A stretch of DNA of 64,000 nucleotides from Dermatemys mawii (GCA_007922305.1 ML677365.1:15432293-15496292); one strand, 5' to 3'. Shown: positions 22,681-35,040, counted from the stretch's first letter. Program-made: numbers and translations. Notes: generated from the letters alone by a model not told the origin.

Positions 22681-24822
22681 TCTCAAAATTTTTTTCTCCC
22701 ATTCAAAACAAAAAACACGCAAACACACACAAAAATATGATCATGGTTATCAATTTAGCAGAATTTTCTCTTTATGGGTCACTGTTTCAGTCTAATGCAG
22801 TCTAGCCAAGTAGAACCCTCATTGTGCTTATGTTACCAAGTTCCCTACTTAATTTGAATGTTAGCTTGACAGCAGTTCCCACTTTCACTCTTCACAATTC
22901 CACTATAAAATCATGGCACTTGTTTCTCTTTCAGATGACAAGAATCAAATGTGCTTGCAGGGATCTTCCACAGTACCAACATCATGGGGATCATCTCCCA
23001 GTTGAAACAGGATTTTTCGGAACTCTTTACACCACTGCAGATTCTTTCTTACACATAAATGGACTGGTGTCTGATCCTACGGGTGTGAACATATTTGAGT
23101 ATCTCCACAATTTTTGCTGCATTTTGAAAATTCAAAGCTGTTTCAAAACCCTCTCCCTTCTGCCCCCGCACCTTCTCACACACACACAAAATTAAGACCT
23201 CATCGTGCATAGTGATTTCTTGATGGCAGATTAGAACCACTTAAATACAATCAAGTAAAAAAAAAAAAACTGTCCTCCCTTTTTTTTAAAAAGGGCAAGG
23301 AAATTAAATGCATTTCTCAAGAAACACATGAACACTGTGTATGTAGAACAAGGTCCAGTTATTTACTATAAGAATAGTCATTTTATTCTACAAATGTATA
23401 TTTCTTTAATGTACTTATTTTTGCATTTTACCCACACATGCACATGGTACTACACTAAAAAACAACCTCTCTTTCTAGGATGGCTATACCACAAATTAAA
23501 CGGGTTAGTTGAATGCAACAGTGTGCCAAGTTTTAAAATATTTATTTTGCCTGGCAAGGGGGCCATCTACCTAAGCCATGACTTTAGTTAACTTTTTCTA
23601 CATCTCGACTTAGTAAAAGTCTTACCAGCATAGAAGCCAAGTGAGTGCTGAGTTCCAGTTATCCCTAGCTACTCAGACAACCTCTTCAGGCATGATTTAC
23701 TGAAACAACCCTCCATAAAAGATTCAGAAAAGAAAAAAAAAATCCATAAAATGTGTGCTTCATTTTTTCAATTTGCTTTTTTAAACTTTTACTCAAATAA
23801 TATTTATACACTAAACCTATTGTATTCTGTAATTAGAACTATATTAAGTTTCCTTTATTTTTCACTCTTTTTTCTTAGTTGTATTTTAAATTACTGTTAT
23901 ATAGCAATAAGGGCCAAAAATTAATTTTTACCCAAAGTAATCAGTGAACTAAAAGTGTCCGAGTGCTCAGATAACAGACTAATAAAACCAGGAGATTAAA
24001 TTGCAAAGATAGCTGGGTCACTCTACAAGCTTTCTGGTTAATAAATGTCAGGAGCACACACAGACACAACTCATTCAGGACATTTAAATTAATCCTGTTA
24101 GTTCTACTTATAATCAATCATTTCTTTTATATAAGTGTCAATCTTTGTGATGTGCACACTATTTCATATAATTTAATACTATGTATAATGCATTAGTGTT
24201 CAAATACCAAGAAAGGCTTTCAAACAATTAAGTAAATGCTAAGCTAACAACTATTTATCTTTCAAAACAGGCCTGTTAGATATGCATCACCTAAGCCACC
24301 AAAAATTCTATACATTAAAGAGTGCAAATATCAACTGCACATTATAACTGTCAGAAAGCTTTACAAAAGATCTCTGTAATTATAGCATCATAACATGTAA
24401 ATTCTTATCACATTAGCCAATTTAAAAAGCAATGTGTTTCATCTCAAATAGCTGATACTTTTTAAATAGCACACAGTGTTTATTATCCTTTCAAGTGACC
24501 ACATCCATGACAAATTTTTTTCTTCCATGAAGACTCACATGAGCATTTCTTCCAACTGAACTTATTTTCTTTGTTACTGACTGAGCAGAATATTTCTAGC
24601 TAAAAAATAAGGACTGCAAACTCTTGTTTTTATTAGTCTTTGGCACTAGTTCTTCCTGGGAGAGAAGTTAATTTTTCTGTCATCCCTGGTCTAATTTCTA
24701 ATGAAAGAAATAGTAAAGATTCAACAAGAGGAAAGAAAGTAAGTGTCAGCAAGAAATGGATCTGAGTGGATTCTAGTTACCCATGGGAAACAAAATATAT
24801 AAATATTTCTGAAAGGTTGAAA
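22681..24822. other. AT-rich intron, nothing recognised
   Basis: Contains short poly-A and CA tracts (for example near 23175 and 23260) but no recognisable element or gene. Confidence 0.5.
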
Positions 24823-24910
24823 AGATTGTTACTGTGTGATGTTCAACTGTGTACTCTGAACATATGCATATGTTCAGAGTACACAGTTGAACACCACACA
24901 GTAACAATCT
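24823..24910. repeat. Nearly perfect 88-bp palindrome
   Basis: Arms of 44 bp (24823-24866 and 24867-24910) with no spacer and a single mismatch at 24839. The centre is gaacatatgcatatgttc. It would form a cruciform or hairpin without a loop. Confidence 0.95.
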
Positions 24911-25257
24911 CCAACAGGATGGAGAAAACAAGATTTAAAAGTAACTTGGGAAAAAAATATGAGTGTGGGAAAATGAAGAATTTGGAAACATCTTCTAATC
25001 TTATATAATGCCAAACAGAATAGTTCAGGGAGTATTTAGTGTGTAAGGAGAAAAGAATGCATCTCATTTTAAATTAAAGCACAGAATAACCTTTGGAACA
25101 GTATAACTGAATAATACAAAATAAGTGGTTTATATACCTTATGGCAGATTTAGAGTCAAACTGACAAAAAATATAGGATTATGCTATTATTAAATCTATA
25201 ATTCAGTGTTTAACTGATGTCCATATTATATTGATACAGTTTGCCTTTGTAACTTAG

Positions 25258-25451
25258 GCTTGATCTACACTTAAAAGTTAGGTTAACATAGCTACAGTGC
25301 TCAGCTTCATAGCCTTGAACACCATAATTAAGTCAACCTCTCGTTAAGAGACATGGATTACAAGTGCAATAGAAAAAGCCCTTCCATCACAGTAGAAAGC
25401 GTCTGCACTATGATGTAGCTGTGTTCCTATAGTGACCATAATGTAGACATG
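25258..25451. mobile_element. MITE-like repeat (tctacact...agtgtagac type)
   Basis: Starts gcttgatctacacttaaa with taggttaacatagctac and ends cataatgtagacatg. It resembles the 847-1119 and 45762-46140 repeats in end sequence and ggt(t/c)aac/gtcgac-type motifs. It is degraded, and the family name is uncertain. Confidence 0.4.
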
Positions 25452-25743
25452 GTTGTTAATTTGCCCAACTCTAATCAAATGAAAAACAAACAAGTATGTA
25501 AGACACCAAGTCATCCAGGTTTCTCTAACAGTATTTCAGTCCGAAGACAATATTTTTAATCAATTTTCTGTGTAAACTTAGGAAACTACATGTAGTCACT
25601 GTAAATTAACTTCAAAAGCACTGCACTTTTTTAAAAAAATAAATGAAATTTAAATAAATCACATATTGAACAGACCGGTTTTTCCAAATAGATGAACAGA
25701 TGTTGTTTATTTTGGGGGTTTTTTAAACCAAGCAACAAATATA

Positions 25744-28283
25744 CAAGCATGTCGCGTCTTACGCGCACTTAACTTACGCGATTTCCGCTTTATGCGGTCG
25801 GCAACCGGGAAGAGAAAAAAAAAAAAACCCTCACTGCTTCCGAATCCGCCTGCCAGTCCATGCAATGAGCGTAAGACAGGAGACGGAAATCTGCTGTTCC
25901 CACCACAACAAAAACCATTAAATAAATAACTTTAAAAAATATCAGTTTAAATAGTGCGAGCGATTCCGCCCGCCATTCCACTCAATGAGCACATGCACTG
26001 GAGTGAGAATGAGATGGTAGACAGGAATCTGCTGTTCCCACTACAGTACTGTGCCTCTCATACTGTGCGCATCTTGCTGTGCTGAGTGTGATACTACCTA
26101 TACCGTACAGTCAGTGATTTAAAGAAACAGTACAGATTTTTGTAAAACCATGGCCCCTAAATGCAAAGCAGCTACTTCATCTGGTGCTCAACCGAAGAAA
26201 CAGTAATTTGTTCTAACACTGGAGGAAAAACTGGCTGTGTTGGACTTATTAAGAGCCAGTATGTCGGTCTCCAGCATGGCGTGTAAATATGGCTGCAACG
26301 AATCTAGCATCCATGCCATCAAGATTTGACAGAGAGAAATTCATCAAGCCGTGGCATCAAGTGCTCCAGTAACTGCTAAGGTGACAAGTCAGGTGCATGA
26401 TAAGACTTTAGTGAAGACTGAAAAGGCATTAAACTTATGGCTGAAAGACATGAACCATAAATGCGTGCCTATCAATGGCAACATGTTGCAAGAAAAGACT
26501 CTTGGCATCTATGCGCTGTTAAAATGTCCCACCAAAGAGGGACAGTCTTCTGATGAGAAAAAATTCAAAGCCAGCCAACATTCGCTTAACAGTTTTAAAA
26601 CCCGCTTCAGCCTCAAAAACGTGCAGACTACTGGTGAAGCAGCATCTGCCAATGAGGAAGCAGCAAAAGCCTACCCTGAAAAATTTAAGAAAATCATCGC
26701 CGGGGGCTATCTTCCAGAACAAGTTTTTAATGCTGACGAGACTGGGCTCTTCTGGAAAAAAACACCCACCCACACCTACATTTCAAAAGCAGAAAGACAA
26801 GCCCCTGGCTTCAAAGCAGCTGAAGACCGTGTTGCTTTGTGGCAATACAGCTGGGTATTTAATAAAGCCAGGCTTGCTCTATAGGGCTGCAAATCCCTGT
26901 GCCCTAAAAGGCAAGAACAAAAATCTCCTGCCTGTGTTCTGGCAGTCTAATAAAAAGGCTTGGGCGACAGCAACATTATTTCTGGATTGGTTCCACAAGT
27001 GTTTCATTGTAGAGGTCAAGCAGTACCTTGAGGAAAAAGGACTTGACTTTAAAGTGTTGCTGAACGTAGACAACACTCCTGGCCACCCTGAGGCACTCCA
27101 GTTTGCACATAGTGACGTTGAAGTCATCTTTCTCCTCCCAATACCACCTCCATCCTCCAACCTCTGGAGCAAGGTGTCATTAGCTGTTTCAAGTCACGTA
27201 CGAGGCTTACGTTCTCATGGATCCTTAGCACTATGGATGCCAATCCCAGTGTTGATGTGATGGAGTGTTGGAAGTCTTTCAACATTGCTGTTTGCATCAC
27301 TTATATTAAACAGGCGATGGATGCAATCAAGCCTGAAACCGTCAATGCATGTTGGCAAAACCTATGGGAAGACTGTGTGAAGGATTTTAAAGGTTTCCCG
27401 ACCATTGACAAAGAAGTAAAATGCATTGTTCAGGTGACCAGGCAAGTGGGTGGTGATGGCTTTGTTGACATCCTTGAGGAAGAAACTGAGGAATGAACTG
27501 AGGCCCATAGAGAGACATTGACTAATGAAGAGTTAGAGGAACCGATAAAATCCTCTATAGAAGATGAAGATAATGACAGCGAACAGGAAAAGCCAGCAAG
27601 CTGGAATCTTCATAAGTTTTCAGAAGTGTTCCAAGCAGCAAAACACTTGAATGATTTAATTTCTGATTATGATCCCTCTATGGAACGAAGCCTCAAAATC
27701 TCACATAACATTACGGATGCTTTGACACCATACCAAGAAATGTTTGAGGAGCTTAAGAGACAATAGCAACAGTTGCCACTCACCATGTTTTTCAAGAGAA
27801 AACAACCAGCAGCAGATGAGCCTACACAATCAATTTCTCGAGCTGAACCAGAGCCAGCCACTTCGTCTACGGCTCACTCTCCATCACCTAAGCCTGGCCC
27901 AACACCAAGCCCTGAGGACTCCCTAATAGTGTTGTCAGCTGAATAGGAAGATTAATCATTGGACTGTGTGTGCACTGGATGACTGGTGACTGTTCAGGTT
28001 TACAGTACTGTTTTCATTTTTTATTCTTCCATCTCTCTCTCTGTGTTATTGTTATTAAAATTAATATATCTGTTACTATATTTTGCATATGTTCTCTATT
28101 ATATCCTGCACTGTACATAGCTATATACAATACACAAGACATAATATATACATAATACATAATATATACACAAAAGTGTACTTTATGGGTGATTTAAGGG
28201 ACTTTAAAGCGCTGTTTTGACTATATGAAGTTTTGGCTATACGCTGTAACCGTGGAACAGAACCCTTGCACAAGACATGACTG
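25744..28283 (+). mobile_element. Tigger-type (pogo/Tc1-mariner) DNA transposon, complete length
   Basis: The left end caagcatgtcgcgtcttacg and the right end (complement) cagtcatgtcttgtgcaagg are diverged inverted repeats. TA lies immediately outside both (25742-25743, 28284-28285). 2540 bp, carrying a decayed Tigger transposase on the plus strand. The length and gene position are typical of Tigger elements. Confidence 0.88.
26150..27946 (+). pseudogene. Decayed Tigger/CENP-B-like transposase
   Basis: ATG at 26150 opens MAPKCKAATSSG. The N-terminal CENP-B-type helix-turn-helix follows, with LTLEEKLAVLDLLRA and ACKYGCNESSIHAIK. The DDE nuclease gives VFNADETGLFWKK (first Asp) and, after a frameshift, LLNVDNTPGHPEAL (second Asp). 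The C terminus has the Tigger-like tail ALTPYQEMFEELKRQ and TMFFKRKQPAADEP. Disabling lesions are in-frame stops at 26204 (TAA), 26327 (TGA), 27494 (TGA) and 27764 (TAG), a frame change around 26840-26880 and another around 27180-27235. The original product would have been roughly 590 residues, the normal size for Tigger. Confidence 0.92.
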
Positions 28284-28319
28284 TATAAATAAAATAATGA
28301 ATATCATCACTAGCTCTTA

Positions 28320-28505
28320 TGTAGACTCACAGATCTTAAACACTTCACAGAAGAGGTCAGCATCACTATCCCCATTTCACAGAAATGAAGACACAGGGTA
28401 GAAGTGACTCGCCCAATGTCACCCAGCAGACCACTGACAGAGCCAGAAAGAGCCCAGGCCACCTAAGTCCAGAGCTGTATATTCTACACTGTGCTGCACA
28501 TAATA
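28320..28505 (-). mobile_element. MIR SINE (antisense)
   Basis: ctatccccatttcacagaaa, gaagacacagggtagaagtg, actcgcccaatgtcacccag and ctgacagagccagaaagagc follow the reverse complement of MIR in order. It abuts the CR1 fragment. Confidence 0.75.
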
Positions 28506-28524
28506 CACTACAGACACTTCTAGC

Positions 28525-29490
28525 CATAAGGCTAGAAAAAAACCTCAAGAGGTCATCTAGTCCAGTCTCTTGCCCCTCCTGGTGCTGAGGCAGGATTAAA
28601 TATATCTAGTCCATCTTTGACAGATATTTGTCTAATCTGTTCCTGATCTCCAATGAGAGGGATTCCATAACTTTCCTAGGTAACCTGTTTCAGTGCTTAA
28701 CAATCCTCACAGTTAAAAAACTTCCTACAATGTAACCTGAACCTTCCTTGCTTCCAGAACGAATCTGATTACTATTTATCCTTGTTAGACATGGAGAACA
28801 ACTGATCATGATCCTCTTTATAACAGCCCTTAACATATTTGAAGACTGTTACCACATCCCCCTTCAGTCTTCTCTTTTTTAGACTAAACATACCCAATTC
28901 TTTCAACCTTTCCTCATAGGCCAGGTTTTCTAAGCCTTTTATCATTTATGTTGCTCTGCTCTGAACTCTTTTCAATTGGTTCACATCTTTGTGTCGTACC
29001 CAAAACTGGACATAGTGTTCCAGAGACTTTATTAGTGTCAAGTAGACTGGAATAGTTACATCCCATATCTTACATGACCCTCATGTTGATACACATCAGA
29101 ATGACACTTGCCTTTTTTGCCAGAGCATCACATTCAATTTGTGATCCACTATAACCCCTAGATTCCTTTCTGTAGTACTGCTGCCTAATCAGTTATTTCC
29201 ATTTTTTATTTTTCTTTCCTAACTGAACTGGTGTTTATTGAATTTAATTTTACCAATTTCAGACCAGGTCTCCAATTTAACAAAGTAATTCTGAATTCTT
29301 AATCCTGTCCTTCAAAGTCCTTGCAACACCATCTAACCTGGTGCTGTCCTCAAGGTTTATAAGCATACTCCCCACTCCATCATCCTAGTTGTTAATGCAA
29401 ATATTGACTATTACTGGACTCAAGACAGACCATTACTGGACCCCACTTGATATGTCCTCCCAGTTTGAAAGCAAACTACCATTTGACATC
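28525..29490 (-). mobile_element. CR1 LINE, 5'-truncated, antisense
   Basis: Begins with the CR1 3' end in reverse (cctcaagaggtcatctagtc) and continues through gataacttaac-type motifs, ccccttcagtcttctctttt, tttcaacctttcctcatagg and cccaaaactggacatagtgt. These are the reversed C-terminal reverse transcriptase codons of amniote CR1. About 1 kb, with many indels. No intact frame. Confidence 0.85.
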
Positions 29491-29528
29491 AAATGATAAC
29501 TATGGAGTACAGTACTGGTTCCAAAGAC

Positions 29529-29587
29529 TCCTTTGAGAACTTAGAATTAAGAAGTCCTTAGAAGTCCTTTGAGAACTTAGAATTAAC
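29529..29587. repeat. Short local duplication
   Basis: tcctttgagaacttagaatt occurs at about 29530 and again at about 29565, separated by gaagtccttagaag. A two-copy duplication, with no further meaning seen. Confidence 0.85.
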
Positions 29588-29842
29588 ACCAGCTGATGCC
29601 ATTACCAAAAGGCAGGCTTCCAGTCCTCCACATGACTTTGCTCCAGGGGAAAAAGAAGGAGAAGAGGAAGCATTCCAGTATAGAGAGAGAGTCCAAGAAG
29701 CAGCAGTGGAATCAGTCTCCTTCTCTGTCACTGCACGTTTTCTCTAGTAACTATTTACATATGCATACATCACTTCAGCACATATCTCTCCTTAGCTTGA
29801 AATTCTGGTGATGAGTTATATAGATATCTTACCAGGAGTATC

Positions 29843-30675
29843 ACTTTCACAGGCCTTGGGAGGCAGGCCGGTCCTGGCCTACAGACAACCTGCCAACCTC
29901 AAGCATATTCTCACCAGCAACAGCACACTGCGCCATAATAACTCTAACTCAGGAACCAATCCATGCAACAAACCTTGATGACAACTCTGCCCACATATCT
30001 ACGCCAGCAACACCATCACAGGACCAAACCAGATCAGCCAAACCATCACTGGTTCATTCACCTGCACATCTACCAATGTAATATACGACATTATGTGCCA
30101 GCAATGTCCCTCTGCTATGTACATCGGCCAAACTGGACAGTCCCTACGAAAAAGGATAAATGGACACAAATCAGATATCAGGAATGGCAACATACAAAAA
30201 CCTGTAGAACACTTCAACCTCGCTGGACACACTATAAAAGATTTAAAGGTCAGCATTATGCAGCAAAAAAACTTCAAGACCAGACTGCAAAGAGAGACTG
30301 CAGAGCTGCAATTCATTTGCAAATTTGATAACATCAATCAAGGATTGAACAAAGATTACGAGTGGCTAGCTAACTACAAAAGCAGCTTCTCGTCTCTCGC
30401 TATTCACACCTCCAGTTCAGCTGCTAGAGGAATACCTCACCCTCCCTGATTAGAGATAACAAGCTGGTTCAGCCTCATTGGACTAACCCTATCATCTCCA
30501 ACCTGGTTCTTGCCTACCTATTTATACCTGCCCCTGAATACTTCCACTGCATGCATCCGACAAAGTGGATATTAGCCCACGAAAGCTTATGCTCTAATAC
30601 TTTAGCTAGTCTTTAAGGTGCCACAGGACTCTGTCACTTCTGCAATTCCATACTAACACGGCTACCCCTGATTCT
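29843..30675 (+). mobile_element. 5'-truncated Penelope-like element with GIY-YIG domain
   Basis: Corresponds to about 14690-15530 of the element at 13037-15533. It starts at tcactttcacaggccttggg and ends in the same terminus (ggtgccacaggactctg...cggctacccctgattct). The reading frame has adjacent stops near 29977-29982, where the other copies have CGATGCC-like sequence. From 30093 to 30449 it is open: MCQQCPSAMYIGQTGQ, RKRINGHKSDIRNGN, ETAELQFICK and the natural end ARGIPHPP. The 5' truncation fits target-primed reverse transcription. No target duplication was seen. Confidence 0.9.
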
Positions 30676-30689
30676 TGACAACATGCATA

Positions 30690-31215
30690 GTATTTTTAAT
30701 TATCTTTCCAGGCACACCTAAAATTAACTATTTAAAACGTTGCTGAAAAATTGGAAAGGAAGCAGAAGAGAACCATGAAAAATGATCCAACGGCTGGATA
30801 AAATGCCTTGTAATGAGAGATTTAAAGAGCTCAATCTGTTGAGTTTATCAAAAAGGAGTTCATGAGGTAACTGGCTTACAGGGAGAAAATACCACGCACT
30901 AAAAGACTCTTTAATACAGTTCAGAAAGATATAACAAGATCCAATAGCTGGAAGCTGAAGCCAGACAAATTTACACTACAAATAAGACACAAATTTTTAA
31001 TAGTGATGGTGATTTGCCTTTCATACACACACTCTAGGGAAACGGCAGATTCTCCATCTCATGGGGTCTTCAAGTTAAGACTCGATGCCTTTTGAGAAGA
31101 TGTGCTTTAGTTAAATAAGTTATTGGGCTCAATACCAGGGTAACTGAGTGAAATTGTATGGCATGAATTATACAGGAAGTCAAATTAGATCTAAGAGTCC
31201 CTTCTGGCCATAAAT
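30690..31215 (+). mobile_element. CR1 LINE 3' end, interrupted by a hAT
   Basis: Sense-strand CR1 3' part: gagatttaaagagctcaatc, ataacaagatccaatagctg, ggaagctgaagccagacaaa and the 3' tail tcccttctggcc. The CR1 tail tctatgaa-type repeat resumes at 31748 (ctatgaatctagaat), after the hAT element at 31216-31739. Confidence 0.85.
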
Positions 31216-31739
31216 GAGAGATGGGCAAACTACGGCCCGTGGGCCACATCCAGCCCACAGGACCATCCTGTCTGGCCCCCGAACTCCTGGCCCAGGAGGC
31301 TGTCTCTCATCCCCTGAACCCACATCGCCGCGCAGGCACCGCTCTAAGGGGCGGGGCTGCATGCTCCTGTGGGGCAGCATAGCAGCATGTCCGGCTCCGG
31401 CCAGGCCGTGTGGCTCCCAGACACGCTGCTTTGAGCGGCATAGTAAGGGGGCTGGGTCATTGGATAAGGGACAATGAGTCTCAGGGGGCAGAAGCGTTGA
31501 TAGGGGATTGCGGCAGTCAGTGGACAGGGAGCTCAGGATGGGGCGGTCAGCCGATAAGGAGGAGGGGGTTGGATGGGTCGGAGATTCTGAGAGGGGGCAG
31601 TCAGAAGCAGGAACTGGGAGGGGGATGGATAGGGGGCGGAGGACAGGCTGCTGGGGAGGCACAGCCTTCCCTACCTGGCCCTCCATACAGTTTTGCAACC
31701 CCAGTGTGGCCCTTAGGCCAAAAAGTTTGCCCAACCCTG
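31216..31739. mobile_element. Non-autonomous hAT inserted in a CR1 tail
   Basis: Ends gagatgggcaaactacgg-type (left, gagagatgggcaaac) and gtttgcccaaccctg (right) are inverted repeats. It is flanked by ccataaat (31208-31215) and ccataaac (31740-31747), an 8-bp duplication with one mismatch and a central TA. 524 bp, GC-rich, no transposase. The open frames on both strands (for example 31180-31743 minus) reflect GC content. Confidence 0.88.
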
Positions 31740-32814
31740 CCATAAACTATGAATCTAGAATGCTAAGAAGCACCATCAACATTTACCAGCTATGGTTTGT
31801 AAGTCAGCCAGCATCAGATGACAGAACTGCTGCTCGTTAGAGAAAGAAGAGCTTGTAAGTGGGAGATGGTAAGATTGGGGGTGGGGGGATGGTAAAATAC
31901 AGAAAACAGGGAGAGAAAAACAAAAACAGAAGACAAAAGTGGAGAGGCAGACACAACACCGGGCGGGGGGGCGGGGATGAAGGTGTGAGGGGATTTGGGG
32001 GGAAAACTATCCCGTGCAACCACTTCTACTAATGCTGCCTTCAGCAGAGCATGTTCAATCTTAGGAAACAGATGGCAGGTCACCTAATGCAAACTGAGAC
32101 AAAAAATATTAAAACCCTTAATATTTTCCTTTGTAGATTGCTGTCCCTTTTTGCCAAACTTCTGAAGTGAAACCTAAGTATGTGTGGTTGAGTGTCTAAA
32201 GGTCAGAGTGCACCAAAATTCACTAAGAGACTCATTATTCACAAGTTTGTAAATTTACCAAAACAGTTTGGAAGAAGTTCCTGAAAATGGCTCTCCGAAC
32301 AACAGCCAAACCAAAGAGTATGAAAAAAACTCTCACAAGCATCGCGTGGCAATACTTCAGTCAACTGCAAAATACCAAGATAAAATATATACAGTGCAGT
32401 AAATCTTAATTCTAGTACTGTTAGCTGCCAAAAAACAGCTTTCAGCGTAAAATTTAATTTAGCATCAAAACACAAAGTTATGTCTGATCAATGTGCCTCC
32501 TACACACTAATTAATCATATCTATAGTCAGATGTAAATTCAGTATTATTTATAATACTTATTACAAATATCCTTTACCTTATTGACCTACATTTGTTTAG
32601 GTGATTAACTCTTCAACCATCTGAATACCTCATGGCGGAACATTCAGAGAACAGGCTTGAACATTCACTTCAGATGCATCCAGCTGTTCCTGATGTAAAA
32701 CAGGACTGTACAAAAATAATGCAGTTCTGACAATGCCAAAGTTATTCTGTTCAAGTGTTCTAGATAAGCAGTTGGAGGCATGTCACTAAATCCAAAGAGC
32801 TAATAAATTTAAAA

Positions 32815-32900
32815 ATACGCAGGACCTGATTTTCAGAGCTGCTGAGCCCCAACAGTTGCCGCTGACAGCAAATGGAGCTGCAAGTGCTCAGTACCTCTCG
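32815..32900. repeat. Dispersed amniote repeat sharing a core with 57790-57835
   Basis: ggagctgcaagtgctcagta followed by cctct occurs here (about 32873) and at about 57810. The surrounding gacctgattttcagagctgc is also a phrase common in reptile and bird genomes. The family is not known to me. Confidence 0.45.
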
Positions 32901-33047
32901 GGGGAAAAAAGCCATGAATTTTACCATGAAAAGATAGTACCGTAACACCACACTTAACATTGTAGTTATGTTCCTGAAAAATGCAACTTTAAGTGAAACG
33001 ATGTTAAGTGAATCCAATTTCCCCACAAGAATGAATATAAATAGGGG

Positions 33048-33682
33048 TGTCAAACAGGCCATAAACAGCCATTGTCCAGCCAGGAAGCTACAATTCAATG
33101 ACTCAGCTTCATGAGGCCACACCAGGGGAATTGCTCAACCTTCCCTGGAAACTCAGCAATGCCCCCGCCAGACATGCCTGGTCTTGTGTTCCCCAAGAAC
33201 ATGGGACTGAGGGTATATAAAAAGAACACAATGCCTGACCTTTCTCCTGCCCCTACCTATGCTGCAAGCAACCAAGACACTCAAAAGAAGACGGAAACCT
33301 CCAGAGGATGGTGGCCCAGGTATCAGGGACAAACCTGTATATTAAGGACTGCAATATTCAATGGGGTCAGAAAAATTGGTTAATCTAGATATTGCCTAGT
33401 CTAAGAGGGTTGAGAGTTTAGACTGTGTGCTTATATTTTCTTTTGGTAACTAACTTTGATTTTTTGTCCATCACTTATAATAACTTAAAATCTATCTTTT
33501 GCAGTCAATAAATTTGTTTAGTTGTTTATCTTTACCAGTGAGTTTGCCTGAAGTGTTTGGTAATCTGCTCAGGTTTGCAAAGGTTGGTGCGTGTCCACTT
33601 CCCATTGACGAACTGGTGAATCAATTAATAAATCTGCACTGCCCATCTTGAGCAGTGCAAGACAGTATATTCCTGTAGTACA
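33048..33682 (+). mobile_element. Candidate solo LTR
   Basis: Starts tgtcaaacaggcc. It has a TATA box within gagggtatataaaaagaac (about 33210-33230), two AATAAA signals downstream (about 33505 and 33630) and could end at ...gtagtaca. This U3-R-U5-like order in about 635 bp suggests a solo retroviral LTR in the plus sense. No target-site duplication or internal viral gene was found, and the boundaries are guesses. The preceding 32935-33047 (gaaacgatgttaagtgaatc) resembles the end of a Tigger-type repeat. Confidence 0.4.
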
Positions 33683-34737
33683 GTGCTAGAAAGGATTTGG
33701 TTCTGATGCCTTTCTCTGTATGATTCATGAGTAGCTCTGGAAGTATACATGCAATCTAGCTGGCTGTGGGTCTCCACATGCAGTTCTTACTGAGTGATAA
33801 CAGCGCCTGGAGTGGCTTGCTATTTGTTACTATCAAGACATTGTGAGAAACAGCCCAGGCTGGAGAGTTAAGGGGGTACTGAGGTCCTATGGTCCCAGGC
33901 TGCAACCCAGGGATCCCATTGAGGTAACTCTCAGTGAACCCTGACTGAATCAACAGATAGGCCTTGTTATTTCAGATGGAACAAATAATCCAGAACATGC
34001 TGTATAAAAGCGTGGACAAGCAAAATCTCTTTCCTCTGAGATCATGAGGAGAATGGCTTCCACTTTAATAGGCACGTCTGTCTTCTAGTACAAGCCTTTC
34101 CTCTATTCAGGAAAACGTTTTTCCACATTCTCTGAACAGACTGCCTCCTGAAGCTTTAACCACGGAGCAGCCAGGCCATGAGAAACAGAGCATCTGAGTC
34201 GGTATGAAGCAGGCAACTGTGGCCATTGAGATCAGGTCCAGTTCTGGAGGAAATGTCAAGGGAGGCCTGGTGGAGAGGAGAGCAGAGAAACAAAGCTGAC
34301 GAAGCTATGCTGTGCTATGAGGACTGACTGATCCTGAGAAATAGTCTTAGAAAGGGCATAAACAGGATGGCAAGCATACAGTAGTTTGTCTTGCCAAGCT
34401 AAAAGGAAAACATCTGAGAGAGATCCCTGACTGTGACCTGCTCCTTACTAGAAGAGTTGGCACTTGCTGTTGTGGAATGCAATATACAAAAATGTAATAA
34501 TTGTGTCAGATAAACTTCCCAGCTTTATAAACCTTTAAATAGGACACTATTTTCCAGACATCAAAGTATTTTGTTCATGAAAATTACCTCCTTGTCCTCT
34601 TATTAGTCTTAATCACCAGCTTGCTTTAAATTACAATTCTGAATGAAGCAAAGCTTTATGGAAATTTATATAGGATAATTATGTAGAGCTTGAAGCTTTG
34701 GTTTTCTAATGATGAAATTAGAAATTGTGTTAGCTAA

Positions 34738-34840
34738 TTTGTTACTTTTTGCCAATTAATTATGAAGAGCATACTCTTACTTTTTGCCAATTAATTATGA
34801 AGAGTATGCTCTTCATAATTAATTGGCAAAAAGTAACAAA
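34738..34840. repeat. Direct-plus-inverted repeat (template-switch type palindrome)
   Basis: 34742-34776 and 34777-34811 are tandem 35-bp copies that differ only where gagcatactc becomes its own reverse complement gagtatgctc. 34738-34778 is a perfect 41-bp inverted repeat of 34800-34840. Confidence 0.95.
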
Positions 34841-34974
34841 TGCAACGTAAAGACAATATTTAGTTGCAAATTAACCTGTTATAATTTGTTCTACCAACCA
34901 AAGATAGATACATTCACATTAAGAAATAACTAAAAATGACAGATGCAAAACAAGAATGAAATCAATTATTTCAA

Positions 34975-35040
34975 TCCAGGCTTCCTGATTTAAATCATGG
35001 TTAAAATTGCTGATTTAAAAAAACTCAAATACACTGTGCT
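34975..35040. repeat. gatttaaatca-type dispersed repeat
   Basis: cttcctgatttaaatcatgg followed by attgctgatttaaa. A related palindromic stretch is at 48607-48660 (acctgatttaaatcatg, aagtgatttaaatcatga). It is a recurrent reptile repeat of unclear class. Confidence 0.45.

Noticed and set aside
22824..23195. 123-codon frame, plus strand
   Set aside because: No recognisable domain. The sequence is ordinary intron, and the frame ends in a CA-rich tract.
24823..24910. Palindrome as a microRNA precursor
   Set aside because: The arms are almost perfectly complementary with no terminal loop, unlike animal pre-miRNAs.
31180..31745. Overlapping 111- to 187-codon frames on both strands
   Set aside because: They coincide with the GC-rich hAT MITE 31216-31739. 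Simultaneous openness on both strands is a composition effect.
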